Assembly (NCBI RefSeq): GCF_028476545.1
Contig: NW_026731655.1
Location: forward strand, 248,001-312,000
Length of the DNA: 64,000 bases
Source: Physella acuta
Lineage: Eukaryota; Mollusca; Gastropoda; Physidae
Reading direction: 5' to 3'
A program made the translations under genes and the position numbers. The notes beneath the pieces were generated by a model. That model was not told the origin of the DNA and searched no databases. It saw only the letters and a program-made list of their open reading frames with translations. Shown here in pieces: positions 20,960 through 32,589 of the stretch (within the stretch, counting starts at the first letter, position 1; every line of letters begins with the position of its first letter).

Positions 20960-21650
20960 CAAAGTTGTACAGTAAATAGAAACGAACTAAGTAAGTAATA
21001 TAATATCATAATAGGTAGGGTAGCCGGCCCTCAATCCCGCGTATAAAAGACAGTTAGTAGAGAGTAAACCACTCCCCCCTTTAATATACACATATACTTT
21101 GCCTATCACGTGGCTAGCCCCTCCATCCATACTGGACCGTGCTTTAGGTGTCCACGTGTTGGTCAAGCCAATGATATGATTGGCCACTATGTCAGATGAC
21201 CAACGATCTGGGTGCTGAAATAACATACAAAAAGTGAGTGTGATGGGGTGGGGGTATAAGAATGCGGGTAACTGGTGGGTGTCGTAGGCATGGTAAGATG
21301 GCGGCATAACACTTTTACCGCCACACATGACTAAGTAAAACAAAATATATTAAAATTAATTGCTTATATTAGCTTTTGTCGCAATCAGAACGACTGGAAA
21401 CAAAAAAAAAACCTCAAAGATTGCTAAACATTGAAGTGAAAGATATCAGCAAATAACAACTATACAAACTGAACTCGTAGATGTACGTGTATATACTCAT
21501 TGAGCTGTTAGAGAACGCTCTCTTAGAACTGTGAGCTGTCCACAGACCGAAACGTTTAAAAATCTACCAATGAAAACTCTAACATCAGTATCATGAAACC
21601 CAAGCACTCTGTGGCATAGACGCCATACCTCATCCACAGTTTCTTTCTCT
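20960..21650. repeat. CCAAT-pair block followed by block G
   Basis: It matches 11.99-12.5 kb. Block G at about 21500-21635 carries the CGAAACGTTT and GAAACCCAAGCACTCTGTGG phrases, then is cut by the start module at 21645. Confidence 0.65.
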
Positions 21651-22119
21651 AATTGGTACGTGAATTTGAAGCATATTTTGTAAATAAACAAACTCGTGAG
21701 TTATAAATATAATAAATAATGACATTAAATCTCAAATATATTGTATAGTTAAAAAATTGATTCGATTTGTATCAATTATTCATTTGCATTAGTTGCTTCC
21801 CATTTAAACTTTCACAAAAACAAGAGGAAACAATCAATATCTTATGTTGTTTCTAAACAAAGAAAAAATTATAAAATGTTAACAAAAATTATCGTTATAA
21901 TTACTCCAATCGACACAGGTTGAATGTTTCGATAGGTTTGTCTTTGGTTTATTTCTGAAAATGATTGGATTTTAGATAATGTTTTTTGACTATAAATGGT
22001 GTTGAAAAGCATTAGCACAAAGACTTTCTTACCTGCTTAATGTGTAAAAACCTCAGTTTGACCACATAGTACAGCATCAAGTTGTTCGTATTAATTTTGG
22101 ATCCCTTGAAAGCAAGGGA
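21651..22119 (+). repeat. Array start module plus H1-H2 module
   Basis: H1 begins at 21792 (GTTGCTTCCC; worn right arm GAGGAAACAAT). H2 at 22102-22119 is intact with loop AAAG. Confidence 0.8.
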
Positions 22120-22210
22120 CAAATTAAAAGTGTAAACCATCGGTTCTTGTGTTTAGGTGACATGCGGCTGCACTGGAAGTTTGAAAACAAATAAAGTAAT
22201 TAAAAAATTT

Positions 22211-22470
22211 CATTAAAAAACGTTTTAGTAACAAGCTTTTATGTAATGATGATAAAAAAGGAGAAAATAAATTATACACTATTATTTAAATTACTATAAA
22301 GAAAAGCGTGGGTCACTTTAGTACTTTAGTATCTATTGGATACCTTTACTAATATTTGAGAAGAGACCCACGCTTTTCTTTATAGTAATTTAAATAGTAG
22401 TGTACAATTTATTTTCTACTTTTTAGTGCATCATTACATAAAAGCTTGTTATTAAAACGTTTTTTATGAC
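22211..22470. mobile_element. Foldback element, arms about 105 bp
   Basis: The left arm (22211-22314) and right arm (22365-22470) are inverse copies with few mismatches, around a 50-base centre. Both arms contain TATTTAAATTACTATAAAG next to AAAAGCGTGGGTC. There is no coding sequence. A related foldback lies at 29879-30147. Transcription across it would give a long double-stranded hairpin. Confidence 0.9.
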
Positions 22471-22690
22471 ATTTTTTTTCAGTACTTTACATGTTTTATT
22501 TACAATAGTGTTACATGACTAAAAACCATTGCGCGTCCATAGAACGTGATGCCGCAGCTATTAGGCATCCAATTAAGTCAAGTTTAATATCAGATTGCAT
22601 TGTCTTCATGTCTTGACCCACGTGTCAAATGTGAATCATATCGATCAAGTAGAAGTGTCCGAATTTTCACTCCTGCATTTCGATCTAGAC

Positions 22691-22894
22691 CAGGGTTCGG
22701 ACACCTGCGGCTCACGAGCCGCATGCGGCTCTTTTGACATCAAGATGCGGCTCTCCAGCTCCTTAAACAAATACTAATAATCTTAATAAAAAATAAAATA
22801 TTTGAAAAAAAAATGTTAGTGGCTCTTTAAAACCAGGGAAATTTTGAAAATTGTAACTTTTGGCTCTACCGCTTCAAAAGGTTGCCAACCCCTG
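22691..22894. mobile_element. Non-autonomous hAT-A element, 204 bp
   Basis: The ends are CAGGGTTCGGACACC and GGTTGCCAACCCCTG. The target duplication ATCTAGAC is exact (22683-22690 and 22895-22902). Orientation is opposite to the 203-410 copy. Confidence 0.95.
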
Positions 22895-23580
22895 ATCTAG
22901 ACTGACGACAGACAGACTGTCGACTGACGAGGAAGTGAGTTAAATAAAAGCTTGTAAAAAATAATTAATACCATTATTTGTTTTAGACTTGTTTCAAACG
23001 TTTCTTATATATTGTTCAACGACCAACCTTGTTTGCCACTTATTTAAAGCTATTCTTGTACTCTCCTCGGTAATGCAAGATCCTTTTTTACCTTCTCGTA
23101 TGCAGAGTAAAGAGAAAGTATTGTAATTGTGCACACAATTTAAATGAAATTTTGACAGCTTGCGCTGTTTTACACCTCACTACTAGAACGTATACGGAAT
23201 ATAAAGGATGAATTACAATCTTGAAAATAAAAAAAAATAAAAACGAACTATTTTCCGATAAGCAGAACAGATACTTACTTCACTTCCCATTTATCAAAAA
23301 CCTATATTTTGCGTACTGTTTAAGTTTGGTTGACGAAATAATACTTATGTATTTCCGATTTCTTAAAAAAACCTTCTTAATTTGATACTTGTATTATCAT
23401 ATTTGATAATTTTATTTCATACTCGCATTAAGCTTAAAACGAATGTTTTGTCACTAACATCTATGTGACTATAGCCCGATTGCACTTTAGTTGCAATACA
23501 AACCCTTATTATTACTTATGAATATACGAGAAAGTTTAAAGTAGTTCACCCCCGCTTTATTTTGGTTTGCCTCAGAAACT
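22895..23580 (+). repeat. Array D block and TCTCGTATA element
   Basis: The D phrase GTTCAACGACCAACCTTGTT is near 23014. The element begins CTTCTCGTATGCAGAGTAAA at 23093 and ends near CGAGAAAGTTTAAAGTAGTT. Block F is missing and the unit passes to a G-rich junction at about 23590-23610. Confidence 0.7.
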
Positions 23581-23639
23581 GCTAGAAAAGGGAAGGGGAG
23601 GGGGTTGTGGGGTTCCCACCCCAAAGAGATGTTAAATAA

Positions 23640-24217
23640 CGTTTCATTACAACTGTGAGCTGGTCACAGACCGAAACGTTTTAAAATCTACGAATGAAAA
23701 CTCCAACATCAGTATCGTGAAACCCAAGCACTCTGTGGCATAGACGCCATACCTCATCCACATCATTATCGGCAAACAAGATGACAATATGGCTATCTTG
23801 TTACTGTAAGATAGAGGAATAATGTGCCTTAACTGCTAGACACATCCCTGAACTGAATAGAAACAAAGTATATTTCCGTTTGTTAGTTGTTTCTCAAATA
23901 TATATATTTTATTACAACCAGGGGAAGCAACTTACACTCTTAAATTTTTAAGTGAGACAAAAGTAATAATACAATGAATACAATAACAATTGCTTTATTT
24001 ATTATATACCTCGCAGCTATTAATATTTGTTTACCTAATATTTTGTCCACTTTGTGTAACTTTTGGAATTCTGAATAATTAATTTGCTCTAAATTATGTA
24101 GAAAAGCATTAGCTCAATTAGCGGCTGCATTTTACCATATAGGAAACCACCGATTTATGTACTTTACCTCAAAAATAGATTAATTTGAAAATTTTGGATC
24201 CCTTGAGCATCAAGGGA
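23640..24217 (+). repeat. Block G followed by H1-H2 module
   Basis: Block G keeps AACTGTGAGCTGGTCACAGA and the TTACTGTAAGATAGAGGAAT phrase. H1 starts at 23886. H2 at 24199-24217 is intact with arms TCCCTTGA and TCAAGGGA. Confidence 0.8.
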
Positions 24218-24251
24218 CAAGATTTAAGTGAATGAGTTAATGAGGATAGCG

Positions 24252-24360
24252 AAGGGGCCAGGAACCTTCAGTGACAGAAGAGCCAAAAGATACAATTTAC
24301 AAATTTACTAAGTTTGCAAAGAGCCACTGACATTTTAATGTCAATTTTATGATATGCGTG

Positions 24361-24392
<32 letters not shown>

Positions 24393-24499
24393 ATTCGTGC
24401 AGAGCTAGTTAAAATACCTTAATATTTTTTGTTCGAAACACGTGTATGTTTTTATTTGAATAAATATTATTTCATATTGAAAGCTATTAATTTGTGTAT

Positions 24500-24595
<96 letters not shown>

Positions 24596-25178
24596 AATTT
24601 AAAATAAATAGCTTTAAATAATGAAATAATCTCATTTGTTTTTGTGTTGAAAGTACTTGCATTTGTTTTGAATTGCTAATATCTCTCAGTGAAAAGATCC
24701 TCCATTTTGTTTATTATAATGCTGAAGTGATTCATTTTGAAAGTAATATTGGTTTCATAACGATTTTTTTTTCACATTTTTCGAATTAAGTAATTTCAAC
24801 ACAAAACGTTTTTTTTTCTCCGAAACTAACAATTTTTTCAAGCAAGTCATAGGCTCGGTTTTCCTTTCCTTGCAGTTTTACATTTAGCTGGTTTAGTTTA
24901 TTTGTGATATGAAGTTGAATGTTTCAATTTGGGATGGACGATTCAATAGGTAGTACATTGGCATAGGAAGTAACTAAATATTCTAATAGTATAGTGAATG
25001 TTTATCGTTTATATGTATTGTTATATCGTTTTTTACTGAGTGTTGCAGAACAATATGTTTTTGAGTTTATAAAATAAAATAAAATAATTATTGATATTTT
25101 TTGCATGGAGCAGAAGAGCCGCATCTTGACATCAAAAGAGCAGCATGCGGCTCGCGAGCCGCAGGTTGCCGACCCCTG
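24252..25178. mobile_element. hAT-A long derivative, 927 bp
   Basis: The target duplication GGATAGCG is exact (24244-24251 and 25179-25186). The left end is worn (AAGGGGCCAGGAACC); the right end is canonical. The interior carries two (AT)n tracts and a stretch shared with the transposase-bearing copies at 8.14 and 31.87 kb. No intact frame remains. The same flank GGATAGCGTAATG borders the hAT-A copy ending at 30836. Confidence 0.9.
24489..24592. repeat. (AT)n microsatellite inside hAT-A
   Basis: About 50 AT units occur with one TAAATATA interruption; a shorter run lies at 24369-24392. The position inside the element matches the (AT)n of the copies at 28.12 and 32.50 kb. Confidence 0.95.
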
Positions 25179-25186
25179 GGATAGCG

Positions 25187-25866
25187 TAATGTTAGATGGT
25201 TGGCAGTCTGAAATCTCTTGAGTTTGGGATGACAAGTTGAAAGTAAATCATTTTAGCGTGGCCAAGAGTCTATTTGTTGTTGATTGGTAGATGAGGTTGA
25301 GCAATCGTTTGTAAAAAAAAAAAAAAAAACTACTTCAAACAAGATAAAAACAATAAAAATAGGTGGAGTAGAGAGTATACAGACTGCTGGTGTCTGCTTG
25401 GGCACAACGCCCAGCCCCGTGGCAGTGGTTCCATGCTTTCCAATACCAAAGTGCACATTTAATATTTTTTTTCTAATATTTTAAATAGTAATTGTTCTTT
25501 TTTTTATTCAGAAGGCATTTTCTTATGTGTCCGTTTGCATTCATTTGACTTGAGTGACATAGTTTTTTAGTTATTACCTTAAAAAATGGGGTGGGATAGT
25601 GTTATAGGCCTAGTTATAAAATTTAATTATTTTATAATGTTAGCAGAGAAAACAAAAATACTTTCTTAAGTTCTGCGCCTTACATGTGTAATTTTGTATA
25701 TGAATAAATAGTATTTTATACTAAAACCCATTTTTTTAAAATGTAGTTACCTAATCCTAATCAAATACCATAATATTGAAAAAAAATTAGAGGCTCTTTG
25801 AAAACTGTAAAATTTTGTAGATTATAATTTTTGGCTCTACCGCCTCGAAAGGTTGCCGACCCCTGA
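25187..25866. mobile_element. hAT-A long derivative, right end only, after array leader
   Basis: To about 25300 the sequence is array leader (CATTTTAGCGTGGCCAAGAG). From about 25350 it is hAT long-derivative interior (GGTGGAGTAGAGAGTATACA), ending in GGTTGCCGACCCCTG at 25866. No left end or target duplication is found. Confidence 0.7.
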
Positions 25867-26219
25867 CCAAGACGAAACAGATCACCGTCAATATTTAAAT
25901 GGTGGCAAGCAAATCCTGGGAATGTCATCTAAATTAGCCCCTGAAATGTGTAAGTGGACTGAACACCTGAGAACCAGGTCAGGTGTTCAGATTGTTAGAA
26001 TGACTAAAAATAATCACACAGACACTCCCAGCACACAAGGCATATGGCAGCCATTCATGTTCAAGGAGACTGAATGGGCAGTGACTAAGTTCCCCAGTGA
26101 GAAGTGGTCATCTGTTCTCAAGGTTGGAAAAACAGCTACAGATTATGTGCTGGAGGAGCAATCAGGCAAATCCCAACATGACATCAAGACACGCTGCATA
26201 CATGAAGATAACAAATAAT
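25867..26219 (+). CDS. Unidentified reading-frame fragment
   Basis: A + frame stays open for about 117 codons from the hAT terminus to TAA at 26217. Its composition is less AT-rich than the surroundings and it has varied amino acids (KQILGMSSKLAPEMCKWTEH, QPFMFKETEWAVTKFPSEKW). The only ATG upstream lies in the hAT end, so this would be a truncated piece. A perfect inverted repeat (arms TGAACACCTGA and TCAGGTGTTCA) lies at 25960-25989 inside it. I recognise no domain; a transposase fragment or an exon are both possible. Confidence 0.3.
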
Positions 26220-26339
26220 TGTTACATCAACACATTTTTATACATAACTCGGATAACTGTATGTTTTGTGATGAGATATTCATTAACATATTCTACCAAA
26301 CTAATTTTAAAAAATTAAAATCTGTGGAAATGATGAAAG

Positions 26340-27125
26340 TATAAAAAATCGTTTCTTATGTTTAGGTGAAATGTAGCTGCACTCCAAGTTTGAAAACAAA
26401 TAAATGCAATTAAAAAAATAATAATAATACTATATATGTTTAAGCCTTGCTTAAAAAGTTTCTTATATATTTTTTAAACGGCCAACCTAGTTTGCCTTTA
26501 ATGTAACGATATTCTATTGCTCTCCTCAGATCTCCATTTAATCGTGAGTCCACTAGGTGGGTGATAATGCAAGTACCCTTTTACATTCTCGTATAGAGAA
26601 AATATAGAGGAAATAATTACCCATTGTAGATTTGTTTCGCCTCAGAATGACTGAGGGAGAAAAAACGCAAAGATTGTTAAACATGTAAGTGAACCTTATA
26701 AGAAAATAACAACTATATAAAAGGAACTCGTAGATGTACGTTGATATACACATCTCTGGACGAAATAGGTACAAGAGAGTAGTTACTTTTTTAGTTGTCT
26801 CCCATTTAAAATTTATTGCAACCAGGGGAAGCAACCAATATCCTGAATTTGTGCATATGCGCAACGCAATATTACAACATAAACCGAAATGATTGTTTTA
26901 TTTATTACAATCAACAAAGCTAATAATATGTTATTAGAAAATAGTCTGTCCGATCTTGTTAAATTATGCATTTATGAATAATTAATTCGCACTAAAATGT
27001 GTATAAAAGCATTAGCTCAAGGCCGTTGCTGAATTTTTGAAGCCGTGAAAATACCGCTCTGTCAGGGGAGTGTATATAATATTGTAAAAAAAATAATTTT
27101 GGATCCCTTGAAATTAAGTGACAAG
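26340..27125 (+). repeat. Array D block, short TCTCGTATA fragment, H1-H2 module
   Basis: D is at about 26455-26540. H1 is at 26794 with right arm GGGGAAGCAAC. H2 is worn at about 27113-27122 (right arm TTAAGTGA). The minus frame over 26553-26864 has no recognised content. Confidence 0.7.
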
Positions 27126-27129
27126 ATCA

Positions 27130-27577
27130 AAGTGCTTGAGTGCTTGGGCATTATCACCAACAGAACAAAGATATGCCCCTAGGAGAGGCGCCAAATGGGG
27201 TGGTGAAAAAATTAAAAGCTGATTGTATGCTGCATATTTGAATTTATAGACAATCTAAGTTAAGAAAAAAATGGCTACACGCCGTTACATACTGATTTAA
27301 TTGTTTTCTACCTTGATTATCAACTGTAAAACAAATTCTCTTAAGAAAATGTGTCCGGCAAAACCGCTTTCCAGCTTTTCCTAGATGTGGGGGGGGGGGG
27401 GGGCGCTTTTACGAGACTAAAATCGGAATAATTGATACTAGATTGGTGAGACGATAAAAGTTACCACTTATGAAAACAATTGTATTTAAACGTATTGTAC
27501 GATTGAGGGGGGGGGGGGGGGGGTCGCAAATCGAAAAGTTTGTTCCCGGGCGCCGGGAAGGATCGCTACGCCTCTGC
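27130..27577. mobile_element. Unclassified element with poly-G runs, cognate at 43.56 kb
   Basis: GATTGTATGCTGCATATTTG and GGCAAAACCGCTTTCCAGCT recur at 43.56-43.76 kb. Two G runs of about 18 (27389-27403 and 27507-27523) follow. The end GATCGCTACGCCTCTG resembles the terminus of the small hAT at 50487-50742, so the two may share a terminal type. No left terminus is identified. Confidence 0.5.
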
Positions 27578-27681
27578 ATTCGCGTTCATATTAAAAAAAA
27601 ATATGCCCAATACTACACTGTGTAATAAATAATATAAGATACTTTTGATTATTAAAACCTGAAACGATTTTCGTTTTGTTA

Positions 27682-28008
27682 GTTTTTCCCATTAATTATT
27701 TTTTAGTAACCAGGGGAAGCAACAAGCATACTAAATTTTTGCATTAGAACTAAAGTAATAATACGATGTAAACGAAAATAATTGTTTAAATTATTACATT
27801 AAACACCGTTATCAATATTTTATTAGCTAATATTCCGTCCATTTTTAATTACTTTTGTGTTTCTGGATAAATAATTGGCTCTAAAATGTGTATGAAAGCA
27901 TTAGTTCAATAACCTGCTACATTTTTTAAAGGTGAAACTAACTTGATTTTCTGTACATGTAAAAATATACCAAATGCATACAATTTTGGATCCCTTGTGA
28001 GCAAGGGA
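27682..28008 (+). repeat. H1-H2 module
   Basis: H1 left arm is shortened (GTTTTTCCC). The right arm is GGGGAAGCAAC. H2 at 27991-28008 is intact with loop TGAG and is followed directly by ACTAGAT and a hAT-A element. Confidence 0.8.
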
Positions 28009-28014
28009 CTAGAT

Positions 28015-28122
28015 CAGGGGTCGGCAACCTTTTGGGGCGGAAGAGCCAAAAGTTACAATTTACCACATTTCACGGTTTTTAAAGAGCCACAAATTTTTTT
28101 CAATATATTATGATATGTGATT

Positions 28123-28200
<78 letters not shown>

Positions 28201-28492
28201 TACATTTTAAATAAATAGCTTAAAATATAAAATAATATTTATTCATATAAAAACATACACAAGTTTCGCACAAAACATATTAAAGTAGTTTAGCAAGCTC
28301 TGCTCGAAATTAGAAACTTTACTTTGTTATTAGATCCCTATCTTTAATTACCGAGTATTGCAGACTAATATTTTTATGAGTTTTAAAAATAAATTAAAAT
28401 AATTATTAATATGTGTGCATGGAGCTGAAGAGCCGCATCTTGACATCAAAAGAGCCGCATGCGGCTCGCGAGCCGCAGGTTGCCGACCCCTG
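28015..28492. mobile_element. hAT-A derivative with (AT)38, 478 bp
   Basis: Both ends are canonical (CAGGGGTCGGCAACC and its inverse). The flanking octamers differ (GACTAGAT and TGCTAGAC) and belong to different array modules, H2 on the left and G on the right. A deletion or unequal exchange after insertion is therefore likely. The (AT)n tract covers about 28122-28197. Confidence 0.9.
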
Positions 28493-28965
28493 TGCTAGAC
28501 ACATCTATGATATGTGTAGAATTCTCCATTTTAGATTTCTTGTTGACGTAACATTAATTGACGGGAAATACATAGCGGCACATCCCTGAACGGAATAGAG
28601 ATAACAAGATAATATTTCATTTTGTTAGTTATTTCCCATATTCAAATGTATATAAACCAGGGGATACAACCAAATTAAGATTATTTTTTTGTGTGAGAAC
28701 AAAACTAATAATACAATATAAACTAATGATTTTTTAAATGTATTATATGCTATGCAGTTATTAATATTGTCTAACGTAATTTTACCTAAACTTCTTTCCG
28801 TTTTTGATAAGTTTTGGATTTTTTAATAATTAATTTGCTCTAAAATAAGTTGAAAACCATTAGCTCAATGAGCGGCTTCATTTTTCTAGGAGGGAAACTA
28901 CCATTACATCGATGCTCATGAACTGTAATATGTTAAAAATTTTGGATCCCTTGAAAATCAAGGGA
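28493..28965 (+). repeat. Block G tail and H1-H2 module
   Basis: CTATGATATGTGTAGAATTC leads to H1 at about 28628 and an intact H2 at 28947-28965. Confidence 0.8.
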
Positions 28966-28989
28966 CAAGATTAAAGTGAATACGAATAT

Positions 28990-29160
28990 GACAGGGGACG
29001 GCAGAGCCGAAAATCTCCGTTTTACAAGTTTTTATTAAACTCACTTCCTCTGTCTGTTGTCAGACTAGATCGAAACGGCCGAGCGAAATTGCAGGCACTT
29101 CTATGTGATAGCTACGGCACATCCCTGAACTGAATTGGAAACAAAAGTATATTTCCGTTT
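28990..29160 (+). repeat. hAT-A end stub and GACTAGATCGAAACGGCC block
   Basis: A hAT-like end (CAGGGGACGGCAGAGCC) at 28992 adjoins a stretch with CACTTCCTCTGTCTGTTGTC. The same pair recurs at 29732-29875. Confidence 0.55.
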
Positions 29161-29164
29161 GTTC

Positions 29165-29489
29165 GTTGTTTCCCATATTGAAATTAATTGCAACCAAGGG
29201 AAATAACTTTAATCCTTACATTTGTGTGTGATAACAAAATAATAATACAATAAATACAAAAACAATTGTTTAATTTATTGTACACCTCGCAGCTATTATG
29301 ATATGGTTACCTAATATTCTGTTCACTTTTTTTTTAATTTTGGATTTCTGAATAATTAATATGCTCTAAATTATGTAGAAAACATTAGCTTAATGACCGG
29401 CTGCATTTTACCAGATTGGAAACCACCGCTCTGTCGATGTCCTTACATTAGTTATGTTAAAAATTTTAGATCCCCTGAAAATCAAGGGA
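29165..29489 (+). repeat. H1-H2 module
   Basis: H1 has left arm GTTGTTTCCC and right arm AGGGAAATAAC. H2 is slightly worn (GATCCCCTGAAAATCAAGGG). Confidence 0.75.
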
Positions 29490-29509
29490 CAAGAGTAAAG
29501 TGTATACGT

Positions 29510-29717
29510 CAGGGGTCGGCAACCTGCGGCCCGCGAGCCGCATGCGGCTCTTTTGATATCAAGATGCGGCTCTCCAGCTCCTTGTGCAAATAGTAATACT
29601 CTTAATAAAAAAATAAAATATTTGAATTTTAAAAAATGTTAGTGGCTCTTTAAAACCAGGGAAATTTTGAAAATTGTAACTTTTGGCTCTTCTGCTTCAA
29701 AAGGTTGCCGACCCCTG
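29510..29717. mobile_element. Non-autonomous hAT-A element, 208 bp
   Basis: Canonical ends are flanked by an exact target duplication GTATACGT (29502-29509 and 29718-29725). Orientation is opposite to the 203-410 copy. Confidence 0.96.
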
Positions 29718-29878
29718 GTATACGTATATGACAGGGGATGGCAACCTTTTGAGACAGAAGACCCCAAAATTTCCGTTTTTACAAGCTTTTAACTGACTTC
29801 CTCTGTCTGTCGTCAGTCTAGATCGAAACGGCCAAACGAAATTGTAGGCAATTATATCTGACAGCTACGGTTCGGATA

Positions 29879-30147
29879 AGCGTGGGTCTCTTCCTAAATA
29901 TTAGACACTACTATTTAAATTACTATAAAGAAAAGCGTGGGTTTCTTCCTAAATATTAGTAAAGGTATTCAATAGATACTAAAGTGACCAACGCTTTTCT
30001 TTATAGTAATTTAAATAGTAGTGTCTAATATTTAGAAAGAGAGCCACGCTTTTCTTTATAATAATTTAAATAGTAGTGAATAATTTATTTTCAACTTTTT
30101 AGTGCATTATTACATAAAAGCTTTTTAATAAAACGTTTTTTATTAAC
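29879..30147. mobile_element. Foldback element, nested copy
   Basis: Inner arms 29879-29943 and 29986-30050 are inverse copies sharing TATTTAAATTACTATAAAG. A further right-arm copy extends to 30147 and matches the outer arm of 22365-22470. The copy is therefore partly duplicated or asymmetric. Non-coding. Confidence 0.85.
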
Positions 30148-30149
30148 GA

Positions 30150-30836
30150 GCCACTAACATTGTTCAATTTTTTGGTATTTGATAAGGATTAGGTAAATTA
30201 ATTTGATTTTGGATTTGAAATAAATAACGTTAGTTATGAATTAATATCAATTCATATAAAAACATACATAATGTTTTGCACAGAAATGTTTTAGCAAGCT
30301 CTACTATTATAAAATTAGTAATAAAATAATTATAACTATACGTCTATCCCTATCCACTTTAGAAGCCAATAACTTTTTTCTTTCTTTCTTTACGGACCCA
30401 GCCAGGCAGGCCTCAACTCGGCAAACTCCGACTAACTGGCTTGGGTATCGGTTTGATTACTGTATCGGTCACTTATGTCTTTCGGTTCACACAAGGCTTA
30501 TCTCCCACCCTACTCGTACCCCACAGTTCAGTACCTATCTCAACAGTAGGAAGCTAAAGCGTCACTCAAGACAAATTAATGCATACTGACTGACAGAGGA
30601 TTGCTTTCGGAATAAAACAACATTCCCCATTTAACGGTATTCGAAAAAGCTCTCAGCTGTCCGTACACTTTCTACTGCACCTATTCTCTCTATTCTCAGA
30701 TGAGTGTTTTAGTACTGTTTATGTTGAAGTTGTGTTTTTTTTTTTACAATATAATATTTTTATGAGTTTTGAAAATGAAATATTATAATTATTAAAATGT
30801 TGTATGGAACTAGAGAGCCGCAGGTTGCCGACCCCT
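30150..30836. mobile_element. hAT-A long derivative, left end replaced
   Basis: The interior includes the inverse of the 13.26-13.69 kb segment (AACTCCGACTAACTGGCTTG, TTTCTACTGCACCTATTCTC). The right end GGTTGCCGACCCCTG is followed by GGATAGCGTAATG, the same flank as the 24252-25178 copy. Its left end adjoins the foldback element. Confidence 0.75.
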
Positions 30837-31430
30837 GGGATAGCGTAATGCTGGAGTGTTGGGTAGTCTTAAATCTCTTGAGTTTGGGATGACGAGTTGA
30901 AAGTAAATCATTTTAGCGTGGCCGAGAGTTGATTCGTTGTTGATTGGTAGATGGGGTTGAGTAATCGTTAGTTGAGAATGTCGAGTAGTAGCGTTTTTCA
31001 GAATAGTTGATTGGGAGAATGTTAATTAAGTAGTCGAGAGAGGAATAATCGTAGGTTGTGAAATTTGAGTAGTCGAGTTGCTCGTTGAGTATAGTTCGTT
31101 GAGATTATCGTAAGTTCGATGGTGTCGTGACGGATCATCCTACCTAGGATTGCTCCTAGGTAGTTGTCGTCTAGCTAAAAAATCAAAAATAGTTCAAAGC
31201 TACACTTCCCTAGGATCAAATCTACCATCAACGACAAAGACTACAGCTATCTACGATACCTCAACAACCCGCTACTTCATCATTACGATACCAGCTCAGC
31301 AAATCTAGTTCCATAAACCCCCCTCCCTCACCTCACACAAAACTACAAACCAAATAACACCACTTCAAGACTTCAGAACAACCCAGCTACAACTACCAAC
31401 GAAGATCAACCACTACCCACTGAAGATTGT
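30837..31430 (+). repeat. Array leader with stem-loop H3
   Basis: The leader phrases GTTGATTCGTTGTTGATTGG and TTGAGTAGTCGAGTTG are present. H3 is at 31141-31162 (arms TACCTAGGA, TCCTAGGTA; loop TTGC). The AC-rich tail at 31250-31420 matches 47.2-47.46 kb. Confidence 0.7.
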
Positions 31431-31534
31431 TCAAATGCAAGAATCGGCCCAAGAATACAAAGACGCGAAACGACCATGTAAATGTTGTGTGGTGTTATGT
31501 CCTTTATAGCAAATTAATATTATACAAACGTACA

Positions 31535-31722
31535 ACATTTGTAACAGAAAAGTTGAAATAACGATGGTACGCGGTAGATGGTTGACAACAGTTCGAAACA
31601 CGGAATTCAAAACGCAATTAAGCATACTGATCGACGGTCAAGACATTCAGATTGACAGCATACTAAATTAAGGGGACGCTAATCTATCGTACACGGTGAT
31701 TGATTCAAACAAAATATATAAA
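31535..31722 (+). pseudogene. Block F copy
   Basis: The + frame reads NRKVEITMVRGRWLTTVRN and TEFKTQLSILIDGQDIQID, then SYTVIDSNKIYKH before a stop at about 31722. At two positions where other copies have TGA (GGTAAATGATTG and GTGTGAAACACGG), this copy has TGG and CGA. Those TGA stops elsewhere are therefore likely CpG or transition decay. The family is unknown. Confidence 0.5.
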
Positions 31723-31867
31723 CACTAATTTTTTTATTTTTGTCTCCACAGAAACGTTTGAGAATTTCGTTTACAACATATTTAAATTTAGAGCTAGATT
31801 CTTGATCGAAATATTTTAAAAAATCTTCCAATTACATTTTATTATTACTTTTGATATTGGTCTAATG

Positions 31868-32501
31868 CAGGGGTCTGCAACCTGCGGCTCACGAGCCGCA
31901 TGCGGATCTTTTGGTGTCCAGTTGCGGCTCTTCAGCTCCATGCACAAATATTAATAATTATCTTATTTTCAAAACTCATAAAAATATTAGTCTGCAACAC
32001 TCGGTAATAAACGATATAACATAAGATATAAACAATAAACATCGACTATTATATTAGAACATTTAGTTACTCCCTATCTCAATGTACTTCCTATTACGTT
32101 GTCCATTCCGAATTGAAACATTCAACTTTACAGTGGATATCACAAAGAAACTAAACCAGCTAAGTGTAAAACTGAAAGGAAAACTGAGCCTATGTCTTGC
32201 TTGAAGAAGTGATTTTTTTCGAAAAAAAAACTTTTTTGTTGAATACATGGTGAGCGGTAAATTACTTAATTACGAAAAAATCTGAAAAATATCGTTATGA
32301 AACCAATGCTACTATTCAATCACTTCAGCATTAATATAAGCAAAATGAAGGATGTTTTCACTGAGAGATTTGAGCAATTCAAAACAAATGCAAGTACTCT
32401 GACTTACATAGAAGATCCTCTCAACACAAATTCAAATGAGATTATCTCATATATTCAAAGCTATTTATTTTAAATTATATATAGTATGATATTTGTTTAG
32501 G

Positions 32502-32589
<88 letters not shown>

